A stretch of DNA of 64,000 nucleotides. It comes from Phosphoribacter sp037045055 (GTDB lineage Bacteria; Actinomycetota; Actinomycetes; Actinomycetales; Dermatophilaceae). The translations under genes were made by a program, and so were the position numbers. Within the stretch, counting starts at the first letter, position 1; the number at the start of each line of letters is the position of its first letter. Below, piece after piece: positions 1-7,846 of the stretch. The stretch is from positions 806,001-870,000 of the forward strand of contig JBAOHJ010000003.1 of NCBI GenBank assembly GCA_037045055.1. Direction: 5' to 3'. The notes beneath the pieces were generated by a model. It ran no database searches. It had not been told where the DNA came from and was given only the letters and a program-made list of their open reading frames with translations.

Positions 1-565
1 CCTCTGGCCCGCCGGTGGTGGCGCTGGCACTGCCGGCCCCGGTGAGCTTGTAGTGGGTGAGGCCGCCCTCGGTGCCCACGAGAGTCGCCGCGAAGCCCTT
101 GAGCGCCTCGATCTGCTGACGCGGATCGGTGGTGCCCGACAGCCGCGCACTGATCTGCTTGCTGACCGCGTCGGTGGCGTCGGGGTCGATCTTCACCCAG
201 GGCGCCCCGTTGGCCGACGGGAACATCGCGCTCTTGATGTAGAAGGTGCCGCCGACGGCGACGACGTCCATGGGCTGCCCGCCGACTGTCAGCGTGCCCT
301 TGGAGTCCAGCGTCCCGTTCTTGGCGATGGAGTAGAGGGTCTCGCCGGTCAGGGCGAGCCCCGCCCCGCCCCCCTCGGTGGTGACCACGCCCTTGCCGCT
401 GCCGGCCTTGGTCATCGCCTCGACCATCCTCGCCCCGATGACGGCGCCGTCGATCGTCGAGGTAGTCGCCGTGGTCGAGGTGGCCGTGGTGGTCGGCGAG
501 GAGGTGCAGGCCCCCAGACCGACCAGGGCCGAGACGCTGAGCAGGACGAGCAGGCGACTCTTCAC
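1..565 (-). CDS. Secreted lipoprotein, LppX/LprG-like (C-terminus cut by window edge)
   Basis: Reading leftward from a GTG at 565, the product begins with Lys/Arg, a hydrophobic stretch and the lipobox LVGLGAC, so it should be a diacylglyceryl-anchored lipoprotein. A Ser/Thr-rich linker follows and then a soluble domain with short motifs such as GVVTTEG, GETLYSIAKNG and GGTFYIKS. That pattern resembles actinobacterial LppX/LprAFG lipoproteins, which carry lipids or glycolipids across the envelope; this family assignment is tentative. An AGGGGG ribosome-binding site lies about 7 nt before the GTG. About 188 codons are visible and the stop lies outside the window. It points the same way as rplA and rplK but is separated from them by a disrupted membrane gene. 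Confidence 0.75.
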   Translation of the reverse strand, partial: MKSRLLVLLSVSALVGLGACTSSPTTTATSTTATTSTIDGAVIGARMVEAMTKAGSGKGVVTTEGGGAGLALTGETLYSIAKNGTLDSKGTLTVGGQPMDVVAVGGTFYIKSAMFPSANGAPWVKIDPDATDAVSKQISARLSGTTDPRQQIEALKGFAATLVGTEGGLTHYKLTGAGSASATTGGPE

Positions 566-742
566 GCGGGACCCCCTGAGTGGTGGAGTTGTTCTCGTCG
601 GCGAAAGTACCAGCAGCAAGCGCCAGGGTCGCGCCCGGCCGTGGCGGACCGGGAGCCGCCGAGGACGTCGACCGCCGGGGGCACCTCGTCGCAGCTCCCC
701 GGGTCGCCGACCTAGGCACCGCCGGGATTGCTCCGCTGGGCC

Positions 743-1404
743 CTACTGCCAGAGCACATAGTCGAAGCTCAGTTGCGGGTCGCCGACCGTGGGGACGGCC
801 GTGACATGCAGAGCCGCGACATGGTCGGCCTTGGTGAGCAGGCAGATCGTGGATCCTGGCGTCACCGGGTCGAGGCTGAGCAGGAAGTCGACATCGTTGG
901 GCACGCTCAGAGCTGCCACGCAGGCGGCCCGGTCGGAGCCGCCCCGGGCCAAGGCGACGCTGTGGCCGTAGATGGTGCGCACGGAGTAGTCGCGGTCGTG
1001 ATCCACCGTGAACTCGGTGGTGGGCAACGAGTTCGAGCTCGCGACCAGGCCGACGGTGAGGTCCGCGAACTGGCCGACCCGCACGCTCATCGACCCCGTC
1101 GCGAGGACCTGCCCGCTCGGCTGCACGGTGGGTCGGACCGGGTCGGTGCGCCCGGCGCCCGCCGCCGCCGGCGGGACCGATACGCGCTCCCCCCCGACCG
1201 ACCCGTCGGAGACGGCGCTCGTGCTCGCCGCGGTGGTCGACGACCCGGGTGTGTCGCGAGCGGACCGCACCACCCCACCACGGCGACGATCGCCGTGAGC
1301 AGGGCCGCCAAACCGGTGAGAATCCCCGGGAGGGTCGTCCAATAGCGGATGAACCCACGTTCACCGGATGGCTGACCGGAGGTCTCGGCCGGCTTCGCCG
1401 TCAT
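743..1404 (-). pseudogene. Single-TM membrane protein, reading frame broken by a 1-nt shift
   Basis: The 5' part, from an ATG at 1404 with AGGGGG 8 nt upstream, encodes a short cytoplasmic tail and a transmembrane helix (GILTGLAALLTAIVAVVG). The extracytoplasmic part (SMSVRVGQFADLTVGL ... DPQLSFDYVLWQ, stop at 743-745) is in another frame. The two frames meet at the GGGG run at 1273-1276; one extra G there would join them smoothly. So this is either a recent 1-nt deletion or a sequencing error. Apart from the shift, the gene looks intact and has normal codon use. No known family was recognised for the C-terminal domain. A possible -10 box TACAGT lies on the minus strand at 1442-1437. Confidence 0.6.
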
Positions 1405-1506
1405 CGCCACCACCCCCTGGGGACGCCCTCACCACCACTGTAGGACGTCCCCACCATGGCGACTATTCGGGCGTCGGCAAGGTGCCCGGCCGGCGGTCCC
1501 GAGGCG

Positions 1507-1534
1507 CCCCGGCGGTGGTCCCCCTACGCCGGGG
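1507..1534 (-). terminator. Hairpin downstream of rplA
   Basis: CCCCGGCG (1507-1514) pairs with CGCCGGGG (1527-1534) around a 12-nt loop, beginning about 25 nt past the rplA stop. There is no T-tract, as is common in high-GC actinobacteria. A terminator role is inferred from position. Confidence 0.35.
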
Positions 1535-1558
1535 GTCGCCCGTGCGCCGCGCCCACCC

Positions 1559-2275
1559 TCAGGCGGACTCGTCCTCGCTCATGAGGTTGCGGGTGCGGCC
1601 GGCGTCCAGGGGGATGCCGGGGCCCATCGAGGTGGCCAGGGTCGCCTTGGTGACGTAGCGACCCTTGGACGCCGAGGGCTTGAGCCGCATGACCTCGTCG
1701 ATGGCCGCGGAGTAGTTCTCCACCAGGGCCCGGTCCTCGAAGGACACCTTGCCGATGATGAAGTGCAGGTTGGCGTGCTTGTCCACGCGGAACTCGATCT
1801 TGCCGCCCTTGATGTCGGTCACCGCCTTGGCGACGTCCATGGTCACGGTGCCCGTCTTGGGGTTGGGCATGAGCCCGCGCGGGCCGAGGATCTTGCCCAG
1901 ACGGCCCACCTTGCCCATCATGTCCGGCGTCGCGACGACGGCGTCGAAGTCGAGCCAACCGCCGGTGATCTTCACGATGAGCTCGTCCGCGCCGACGTGG
2001 TCGGCCCCGGCCTCGCGTGCGGCCTGCGCCTTGTCACCGCCGGCGAAGACGAGCACCCGGGCGGTCTTACCGGTGCCGTGCGGCAGGTTGACGGTGCCGC
2101 GGACCATCTGGTCGGCCTTGCGGGGGTCGACCCCCAACCGCAGGGCCACCTCCACGGTGGCGTCGTAGGTCGTCGTGGCCGTCGACTTGGCGAGGCGGAC
2201 CGCCTCGAGGGGGCCATAGACACGGCCGGGCTGGATCTTCTCCGCCGCGGCCCGATAGGCCTTGCTGCGCTTCAC
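1559..2275 (-). CDS. rplA: 50S ribosomal protein L1
   Basis: The 238-aa product is a full-length L1, the protein of the mobile L1 stalk of the 50S subunit, which helps release deacylated tRNA. It begins MKRSKAYRAAAEKI and contains L1 signatures such as KADQMVRGTVNLPHGTGK, GADELIVKI, LGPRGLMPNPKTGTV and GKIEFRVDKHANLHF. In many bacteria L1 also represses its own operon by binding mRNA. It follows rplK after a 118-nt spacer that contains a perfect hairpin. rplJ-rplL do not follow within the window; instead a membrane gene and a lipoprotein gene lie downstream. Confidence 0.98.
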   Translation of the reverse strand: MKRSKAYRAAAEKIQPGRVYGPLEAVRLAKSTATTTYDATVEVALRLGVDPRKADQMVRGTVNLPHGTGKTARVLVFAGGDKAQAAREAGADHVGADELIVKITGGWLDFDAVVATPDMMGKVGRLGKILGPRGLMPNPKTGTVTMDVAKAVTDIKGGKIEFRVDKHANLHFIIGKVSFEDRALVENYSAAIDEVMRLKPSASKGRYVTKATLATSMGPGIPLDAGRTRNLMSEDESA

Positions 2276-2336
2276 TGCTGCTCCTGTCGATCAGGGGTCC
2301 AGTCGTGGTCTGCGGGCCGCGCCGGCCCTGCCACCA

Positions 2337-2363
2337 CGCGGCATACCCCTGCGGTATGCCGCG
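2337..2363. repeat. Perfect 11-bp inverted repeat between rplK and rplA
   Basis: CGCGGCATACC (2337-2347) and GGTATGCCGCG (2353-2363) form a perfect 11-bp stem with a 5-nt loop (CCTGC). Both arms contain the genome word GTATGCCG/CGGCATAC. In the rplK-rplA transcript the hairpin sits mid-spacer, roughly 60 nt before the rplA start. It could act in attenuation, mRNA processing or stability, or it may simply be two inverted copies of the word. Confidence 0.7.
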
Positions 2364-2393
2364 CACGTCCCGCCGCGCGGGCGGGCAGCCTGG

Positions 2394-2831
2394 TCAGTAG
2401 CCCGGCGTCTGCACGCCCATCGAGCGGGCCGTCCCGGCGATGATCCGGGCGGCCATCTCGACGTCGTTGGCGTTGAGGTCGACCATCTTCTGCGCCGCGA
2501 TCTCGCGGACCTGCTCGGGGGTGAGGGTGGCGACCTTGGTCTTGTGCGGCTCGCTGGAGCCCTTGGCCAGGCCGGCGGCCTTCTTGATGAGCTCGGCGGC
2601 CGGGGGGGTCTTGGTGACGAAGGTGAACGAGCGGTCCTCGAACACCGTGATCTCCACCGGGATCACGCTGCCGCGCTGGTGCTCGGTCGCGGCGTTGTAC
2701 GCCTTGACGAACTCCATGATGTTGACGCCGTGCTGGCCGAGGGCCGGGCCCACGGGCGGGGCCGGGGTGGCCGCGCCGGCGTTGATCTGCAGCTTGATGA
2801 AGCCGGCGATCTTCTTCTTCTTCGGAGGCAT
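2394..2831 (-). CDS. rplK: 50S ribosomal protein L11
   Basis: The 145-aa product matches full-length L11, which binds 23S rRNA at the GTPase-associated centre and is needed for stringent-response sensing by Rel. The N-terminal domain shows FIKLQINAGAATPAPPVGPALG, given here only in part as INAGAATPAPPVGPALGQHG, with the hinge and the C-terminal rRNA-binding domain (VREIAAQKMVDLNAND, ARSMGVQ) intact. The start is MPPKKKKIAGF. It lies downstream of nusG (94-nt spacer) and upstream of rplA, the usual bacterial order. Confidence 0.98.
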   Translation of the reverse strand: MPPKKKKIAGFIKLQINAGAATPAPPVGPALGQHGVNIMEFVKAYNAATEHQRGSVIPVEITVFEDRSFTFVTKTPPAAELIKKAAGLAKGSSEPHKTKVATLTPEQVREIAAQKMVDLNANDVEMAARIIAGTARSMGVQTPGY

Positions 2832-2925
2832 TGCCGTGTGTGTCCTTACCGTTTCGTGGGCCGACGCCGTGGGCGATGACCCGGTTGCAGTGCCGCCCGG
2901 CAGGACCGGGGGCGGAGTCGGTCGG

Positions 2926-3750
2926 TCAGATCTTGGCGACCTGGCCGAACGACAACTCGACCGGGGTCTCCCGGCCGAAGATCGAGACGAGCACCTTGAG
3001 CTTCTGGGTGTCCGGGTTGATCTCGGAGATCGTCGCGGGGAGGGTCTCGAAGGGACCCTCCATGACGGTGACCGACTCGCCGATCTCGAAGTCGACGATC
3101 CGCACCTCCTTGGCCTGACCCGCGGAGGGGCGGGCCCCGCCGGTGCCGCCGTGGCCGGCGGTGGCCGGGACGAGGTTGTGGGCGAGCATCCCGAAGACCT
3201 CGTCGTGGGTCAGCGGGATGGGCTGGTGGGCACTGCCGATGAAGCCGGTGACCCCGGGGGTATGCCGCACCGCGCCCCAGGACTCGTCGGTGAGGTCCAT
3301 GCGCACGAGGACGTAGCCCGGCACGCGGACTCGGCGCACGAGCTTCTTCTGGCCGTTCTTGATCTCGGTCACCTCTTCCATGGGGACCTGGATCTCGTGG
3401 ATGTAGTCCTCCATGTTCAGGGACACGACGCGGGTCTCGAGGTTGGTCTTGACCCGGTTCTCGTAGCCGGCGTAGGAGTGCACGACGTACCACTGGCCGG
3501 TCTTGGAGCGCAGGGTGGCCTTGAACTCGGCCACCGGATCGGCCGGCGCCTCGGCCTCGTCGTCGGCCGGCGTGGCCTCGCCCGGGTCGTCGGCCGGCGT
3601 GGCCTCGCCCACGTCGTCGGCCGGCGTGGCCTCTCCCGCGTCGTCGGCGTGTGCCTCGCCCACGTCGTCGGCCGGCGCGGCGTCGACGTCCGCGACCTGC
3701 TCGGCCACCTCGTGGCCCGGCCGCACGCCGCTGTCGTCGTACTCGGTCAC
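2926..3750 (-). CDS. nusG: Transcription termination/antitermination protein NusG
   Basis: NusG binds RNA polymerase through its NGN domain and Rho or ribosomal S10 through its KOW domain. The NGN core starts at QWYVVHSYAGYENRVKTNLE; the KOW region shows GESVTVMEGPFETLPATI and GRETPVELSFGQV. I chose the GTG at 3750 (MTEYDDSG...) because GGAGAGGG lies about 7 nt upstream; an ATG nine codons earlier (3777) has no such site. This gives 274 aa. The excess over classical NusG is an acidic N-terminal extension with repeated GEATPADD units, encoded by a 27-bp DNA repeat. Actinobacterial NusG often has an acidic N-terminal extension; the regular repetition here is unusual. It lies downstream of secE. 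Confidence 0.95.
   Translation of the reverse strand: MTEYDDSGVRPGHEVAEQVADVDAAPADDVGEAHADDAGEATPADDVGEATPADDPGEATPADDEAEAPADPVAEFKATLRSKTGQWYVVHSYAGYENRVKTNLETRVVSLNMEDYIHEIQVPMEEVTEIKNGQKKLVRRVRVPGYVLVRMDLTDESWGAVRHTPGVTGFIGSAHQPIPLTHDEVFGMLAHNLVPATAGHGGTGGARPSAGQAKEVRIVDFEIGESVTVMEGPFETLPATISEINPDTQKLKVLVSIFGRETPVELSFGQVAKI
3559..3690. repeat. 27-bp minisatellite inside nusG
   Basis: About five tandem units, each starting GTCGTCGGCCGGCGTGGCC on the plus strand; the first three are 27 bp and the fourth is 3 nt shorter. Unit length is a multiple of three, so copy-number changes would keep nusG in frame. On the coding strand the units encode ADD(V/P)GEATP-type repeats. Confidence 0.8.
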
Positions 3751-3849
3751 CTCAGGACCCTCTCCGTCGAAACCCATTGGCGCTCAGGGCACCCTTGCAT
3801 GTTCGGCCCGCGCGGTGGCACTCGCGCACCGCCGGGCCGGCCAGCGCGC

Positions 3850-4110
3850 TCAGCCGCCGGCGAAGACGAGCAACACGAGCTGGTGCAGGACGAAGTCCAG
3901 GCCGGCGACGATCCCCATGATGGCCAGCACGAACACGATGACGACCGCCGTGTAGTTGACCAACTCCGAGCCGGTCGGACGCACCACCTTGCTCAGCTCG
4001 TCGAGGATCTGACGCACGTACCGCGACAGCCGCCGGACCGCGCGACCGAGCACGTTGCCACCCTCGTCGCGAGGGCGCGCGGTGCGCCGCGGAGCGCTCG
4101 TCTCGGACAC
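3850..4110 (-). CDS. secE: Protein translocase subunit SecE
   Basis: The 86-aa product is the short actinobacterial form of SecE with one transmembrane helix (YTAVVIVFVLAIMGIVAGLDF) preceded by the amphipathic segment RYVRQILDELSKVVRPTGSE, which clamps SecY. The GTG at 4110 is preceded by GGGAGAGG at a suitable distance. The open frame continues upstream, but that part is not coding because it runs through tRNA-Trp. It is the first protein gene of the secE-nusG-rplK-rplA block, immediately after tRNA-Trp, as in mycobacteria. Confidence 0.95.
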   Translation of the reverse strand: MSETSAPRRTARPRDEGGNVLGRAVRRLSRYVRQILDELSKVVRPTGSELVNYTAVVIVFVLAIMGIVAGLDFVLHQLVLLVFAGG

Positions 4111-4190
4111 GTCACCTCTCCCTCGATCGACCAGCGGTCGATACCCGTCACCGTTGCCGTCGACCGTGCCGACCGACCGGCAGACCAACG

Positions 4191-4263
4191 CAGGGCAAGA
4201 GGGACTCGAACCCCCAACCGCCGGTTTTGGAGACCGGTGCTCTACCAATTGAGCTATTGCCCT
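4191..4263 (-). tRNA. tRNA-Trp (CCA anticodon)
   Basis: On the minus strand the 73-nt gene starts AGGGCAATAGCTC and ends TTGCCCT plus discriminator G. The anticodon loop is CTCCAAA (CCA) and the T-loop GGTTCGAGTCC. The acceptor stem AGGGCAA/TTGCCCT pairs perfectly. No 3' CCA is encoded. It lies 80 nt upstream of secE, the standard actinobacterial position. Confidence 0.95.
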
Positions 4264-4481
4264 TCGGCGGGGCGTGGGGACGACCCGCCGGGCGGCCGAG
4301 CCAGGGCATGCCGAAGCATGATCGCCGAAGCCACCGAAGGGACAGCATACGCGCAGCGCGTCGTGGGCCGCGAACCAGCGCCGCGGCATACCGGCTCCCT
4401 GCCCGGTTGCCGACGCCCGCGCCCCCGACCTGCCACTATGGGCGCAGCAGAGCAGTCGGCGACGGTGGGCGGGAGGGCGGC

Positions 4482-4694
4482 GTGAAGGCCTACCCCGTCA
4501 AGTTCGCGCTCATCGCCGTGTCCGTGGTGCTGGCGATCTGGGCGATCTGGGCCGAGGAGAACCGCCTGAAGCTGGCCCTCACCGCGCTGGTGCTGTTCGC
4601 GGCATGGGGCATCTGGTTGGCCGTCGACCGCGACGACCGGCCCGAGCACACCCCCCGCGGGCCGATCGAGCAGCGGCAGGTCGACGGCCCCTGA
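4482..4694 (+). CDS. Small two-TM membrane protein
   Basis: A 70-aa protein starting at GTG 4482 (MKAYPVKF), with GGGAGGG about 4 nt upstream. It has two closely spaced transmembrane helices (FALIAVSVVLAIWAIWA and LALTALVLFAAWGIWLAV) and a charged C-terminal tail ending PIEQRQVDGP. No family was recognised. It is transcribed away from the ribosomal-protein block and precedes the DUF5709 gene by 127 nt. GC-ending codons support it as a real gene. Confidence 0.6.
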   Translation: MKAYPVKFALIAVSVVLAIWAIWAEENRLKLALTALVLFAAWGIWLAVDRDDRPEHTPRGPIEQRQVDGP

Positions 4695-4821
4695 GCCCCG
4701 AGCGGCCACGCGGCGCGCCCCACCCGCGACCCGGGACCGCCCGCGCTCCACGCGGGCGGTGAGACGCAGACCTCCCGAATCGCCGGTTCACTCCGCCCGC
4801 GCATCGACTTACAGTTTCCCC

Positions 4822-5322
4822 ATGGCCACCGACCAGGACTTCGACCGCGAGACGATCGGCGACGACTTGGAGCTCTGGTCCATCGACGACGAGGACCAGT
4901 TGCAGCCGGAGGACACCCTCATCGACCGGGGGATCGCCGACATCCTCGACGAGGGCTACTCCCCGCCGGACAAACCGCGCTACTCCGGCTGCTACGGCAC
5001 CACGGCTTACGAGCAGAGCCATCACGAGACGATCGAGCAGCGCATCCAGCAGGAGGAGCCGGACCCGTACTCCGCGTACGGCGCGCCCGAGGACGAGAGC
5101 GGCGACCGGCAGGCCCGCCGCGAGCGCCTCGGTGGTGACGACCCGGACGCGATCTTCGCCGACGAGGACTTCGTCGGCCAGGCGGGACGCCGGCGCAGCG
5201 GCCGGCTGCGCGACGGTGAGGAGAGCGACGTGTATGCCGGGGACGTCGGCATCGACGGAGGCGCCGCCTCGGCCGAGGAGGCCGCGATGCACATCCTCGA
5301 CGACGAGGACCCGGACGACTGA
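4822..5322 (+). CDS. DUF5709-type acidic conserved protein
   Basis: A 166-aa soluble, strongly acidic protein without signal peptide or membrane helices. It contains SIDDEDQLQPEDTLIDRG, DEGYSPPD, ETIEQRIQQEEPDP and ends AEEAAMHILDDEDPDD, features I associate with the actinobacterial DUF5709 family of unknown function. The ATG at 4822 starts MATDQDF. Its TGA stop overlaps the proposed CTG start of the adenosine deaminase gene (CTGA), so the two are probably translationally coupled. Confidence 0.8.
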   Translation: MATDQDFDRETIGDDLELWSIDDEDQLQPEDTLIDRGIADILDEGYSPPDKPRYSGCYGTTAYEQSHHETIEQRIQQEEPDPYSAYGAPEDESGDRQARRERLGGDDPDAIFADEDFVGQAGRRRSGRLRDGEESDVYAGDVGIDGGAASAEEAAMHILDDEDPDD

Positions 5323-6386
5323 CCGGGCCCGCGCCGGGGCCGAGCACGCACCCCGGCCCCGCGGCGGCCCGTCCGCTGCACACCCTGCCCAAGGCCCATC
5401 TGCACCTGCACTTCACCGGCTCGATGCGCCGGTCCACGCTCACCGACCTGGCCGCCGAGCACGGCATCCGACTGCCCGAGGCCCTCACCGACCACTGGCC
5501 ACCGCGCCTGCGCGCCACCGACGAGCGCGGCTGGTTCCGCTTCCAGCGGCTCTACGACGCCGCCCGGGCCTGCGTGCGGGGCGAGGCTGACCTGCGCCGT
5601 GTGGTCCGCGAGGCGGCGCAGGACGACGCCCGAGAGGGGTCGCGGTGGCTGGAGATCCAGGTGGAGCCGAGCTCCTACGCCCCGTCCGTCGGCGGTCTCA
5701 CCCCCGCGCTGGAGGTCGTCCTGGACGAGGCGCGACTGGCCTCGGCGGCGACCGGCACCGGGGTCGGGGTCGTCGTCGCCGCGTCCCGGGTCCGCCACCC
5801 CCTCGATGCCCGCACCCTGGCGCGGCTGGCCGCCCGGTATGCCGGTGAGGGGCCCGGATCGGTGGTCGGTTTCGGGCTGTCCAACGACGAGCGGCGCGGG
5901 GTGACCGAGCAGTTCGCCCCCGCCTTCCGGATCGCCGCGCGGGCCGGGCTGGCGCTCGTGCCGCACGGCGGCGAGCTGCTCGGGCCCGCCGCGGTGCAGC
6001 AGACCCTGACGGTGCTGCGCCCCGATCGGCTCGGTCACGGGGTCCGGGCCGTCGAGGACCCCCGGGTGCTCGACGAGGTCGCCGAGGCCGGGGTCACGCT
6101 GGAGGTGTGCCCGGGCAGCAACGTGGCTATGGGCGTCTACGAGCGCGCCGAGGACGTCCCCCTGCAGGCCCTGGTGGCACGCGGCATACCGGTCGCCCTC
6201 GGCGCGGACGACCCGCTGCTGTTCGGCTCGCGCCTGGTGGAGCAGTACGCGCTGGCCCGCACCGCGGCGGGGCTCTCGGACTCGATGCTGGCCGAGCTGG
6301 CCCGGGCCTCGTTCCGCGGCAGCCGGGCACCGCAGGCGGTGCGGGCCCGCGCCCTGGCGGACATCGACGCCTGGACCAGCGCTTAG
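5319..6386 (+). CDS. Adenosine deaminase family protein, apparent CTG start
   Basis: This metal-dependent deaminase converts adenosine (or a related purine) to inosine plus ammonia. The zinc ligands HLH are in LPKAHLHLHFTGS (residues 27 and 29 from the CTG); VPHGGELLG holds a His and Glu, RLGHGV the catalytic His, and GADDPLLFG the ligand Asp. The first ATG in frame (5424) lies after the HLH motif and would remove it, and no ATG, GTG or TTG exists upstream in frame. A CTG at 5319 overlaps the previous TGA and has GAGGA 9 nt upstream, giving 355 aa, normal for the family. The substrate could be something other than adenosine. Confidence 0.85.
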   Translation: MTGPAPGPSTHPGPAAARPLHTLPKAHLHLHFTGSMRRSTLTDLAAEHGIRLPEALTDHWPPRLRATDERGWFRFQRLYDAARACVRGEADLRRVVREAAQDDAREGSRWLEIQVEPSSYAPSVGGLTPALEVVLDEARLASAATGTGVGVVVAASRVRHPLDARTLARLAARYAGEGPGSVVGFGLSNDERRGVTEQFAPAFRIAARAGLALVPHGGELLGPAAVQQTLTVLRPDRLGHGVRAVEDPRVLDEVAEAGVTLEVCPGSNVAMGVYERAEDVPLQALVARGIPVALGADDPLLFGSRLVEQYALARTAAGLSDSMLAELARASFRGSRAPQAVRARALADIDAWTSA

Positions 6387-6546
6387 CTGAGTCCCGCCCG
6401 CATGAGTGAGCTCGTGGGTCACGTCGGCTCTCGACGGGAGCGCTGACATCGGCCAGAGCCGCTGGTGCCTGGCACCGGCGGCCATGGGGACGCCCAGGGC
6501 GTGTCAAGTGGGTGGCTCAGGTGGCTCACCCCACGCCCGGGCGGCC

Positions 6547-7308
6547 TTAATCGGACCGCACCCGGAGCCGATAGGCCCGCAGGGCCGCAGAGTCGTTGGC
6601 GGTGAGGGCGGCGAGCTGGTCAAGCGCTCCGGCCGTCGCCGGTATGCCGCACCGCCGGGCCGCGTGGTCGTCGGCGGCCAGCTCGATGAGCAGCCGAGCG
6701 CGCCGGTGCAGGGCGGACACCCAGGCCAGCGGTACACAGGCCGCATGCAGCCGCGACACCCGCAACATCAGGGGATGCCGGGCCTGCACGTGGTGCTCCT
6801 CGTGGGCGATGACCGCGCCCACCTCGGCCTGGCTGAGGTGATCGACCAGGGCGCTGGTGAGCAGCACCTCGCGCTGCGATGGATGCGTCCAGGCCATTGG
6901 GTGGCCCGACCTCAGGTAGGTGATTCGCCAGCTCCCGCGCTGCTCGCTGTGGTAGGCCGAGGCACGGCGCAGCTCTTCGATAGTCGCGTTTGCGTCGTCG
7001 TCGATGGCGATGAACTCCTCGGCGCGAGTGAACACCCATGCCCCGGCTGCTCCGACGACGAGCAGGACCGTCCAGCCAGCGGTATACCACAGCGCCGTGC
7101 GGGGATCAGGCGTCGCGAGCGGCGTGGCTGCCGTGAGGACTACCTTGCACACGACCAGCCCGGCCAGGGCATGACCGAGGAGCACGAGCGCAGACCACGC
7201 GGCCAGGGTCTCCCGCGGGTGGTGGGTCTGCCACGGACGCAGGGGGAACACCACTGCGGCACACACCGCCCAAAGGACCACGGCCACCGCGGTCTGGGTC
7301 GCGGTCAC
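6547..7308 (-). CDS. M56/M48-type membrane zinc peptidase (BlaR1-like)
   Basis: A 253-aa membrane protein with three to four N-terminal helices (AVAVVLWAVCAAVVF, LAAWSALVLLGHALAGLVV, WTVLLVVGAAGAWVF) followed by a zinc-peptidase domain with HEEHH at AVIAHEEHHVQARHP and a downstream acidic ligand region ELAADDHAA. Family members paired with BlaI-type repressors release repression by proteolysis on sensing a signal (beta-lactam in the classical case). The GTG at 7308 overlaps the stop of the upstream repressor gene (GTGA). There is no penicillin-binding sensor domain, so the inducer is unknown. Confidence 0.85.
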   Translation of the reverse strand: MTATQTAVAVVLWAVCAAVVFPLRPWQTHHPRETLAAWSALVLLGHALAGLVVCKVVLTAATPLATPDPRTALWYTAGWTVLLVVGAAGAWVFTRAEEFIAIDDDANATIEELRRASAYHSEQRGSWRITYLRSGHPMAWTHPSQREVLLTSALVDHLSQAEVGAVIAHEEHHVQARHPLMLRVSRLHAACVPLAWVSALHRRARLLIELAADDHAARRCGIPATAGALDQLAALTANDSAALRAYRLRVRSD

Positions 7309-7658
7309 CGCCGCTGTTTCAACGCCCTGGTCAACGCGAGCAGGTCCTCGTACGGCAGCATGCCGGCGAATTGCGCCAACGCGGCGGCCCGGTCGTCGGC
7401 CTGATTGACCAGTTGCTCCATCCGGCTCGCCGCAGTGGCCCACTCGGTGCGCACCGGCACAAGACCCCCCTCTTCGTCTCGGGCGACCATGCCCTTGGCC
7501 TCCAACCGGGCCAGCACGGTCAGCACTGTGGTGCGAGCCGGTCCGGCCTCACCGTCAGTCAAGGCCAACCAGACCTCGCGCCCCGGCACCGGCCGACCGG
7601 CCTGCCAGAGCACCTGCATGACCCGGCTCTCCAACGAACCGGGCATGGCGCGGACCAT
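7305..7658 (-). CDS. BlaI/MecI/CopY-family repressor
   Basis: A 117-aa winged-helix protein: SLESRVMQVLWQAGRPV, REVWLALT and ARTTVLTVLARLEAKGMV match the N-terminal DNA-binding domain of Penicillinase_R repressors. The C-terminal dimerisation helix is present (LALTRALKQRR). The CxC copper-binding tail of CopY is absent. The ATG at 7658 has GAAGGGAG upstream. It is coupled to the membrane peptidase gene and diverges from a membrane gene whose start overlaps a CTACA-N3-TGTAG palindrome, the probable operator. Confidence 0.88.
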   Translation of the reverse strand: MVRAMPGSLESRVMQVLWQAGRPVPGREVWLALTDGEAGPARTTVLTVLARLEAKGMVARDEEGGLVPVRTEWATAASRMEQLVNQADDRAAALAQFAGMLPYEDLLALTRALKQRR

Positions 7659-7813
7659 GGGGGTCGCTCCCTTCGGTTAAGGGCCGACTGCGGGGCCATG
7701 TTCCCTCGGATTGCCCCTGGTTGTCCACACGATGTCGACAGCACGTGACCGATCCCACGTTGGGACGGTCGTCGTGGCGCCTCGGTCGCCTTTCGCGCGA
7801 CAGGGGCTTTCGC

Positions 7814-7846
7814 TACAGTTCGGTGCATGCTGTCTACAGGGTGTAG
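7814..7846 (+). promoter_or_regulatory. Candidate promoter and BlaI-type operator
   Basis: A -10-like TACAGT (7814-7819) lies 7 nt before the ATG at 7827, the geometry of a leaderless actinobacterial transcript. CTACAGGGTGTAG (7834-7846) is an inverted repeat with TACA/TGTA half-sites, the type bound by BlaI/MecI/CopY repressors. It lies between the divergent repressor gene and the membrane gene. No clear -35 box was seen. Confidence 0.4.

Noticed and set aside
3751..3777. Longer NusG from ATG 3777
   Set aside because: The nine extra codons contain the GGAGAGGG ribosome-binding site of the GTG at 3750 and no good site precedes the ATG.
2440..4485. A 681-codon open frame on the plus strand
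   Set aside because: It is antisense to rplK, nusG, secE and tRNA-Trp; shadow of GC-rich coding sequence.
5424..6386. Adenosine deaminase starting at ATG 5424
   Set aside because: It would delete the HLH zinc ligands and the first barrel strand; the CTG at 5319 restores them.
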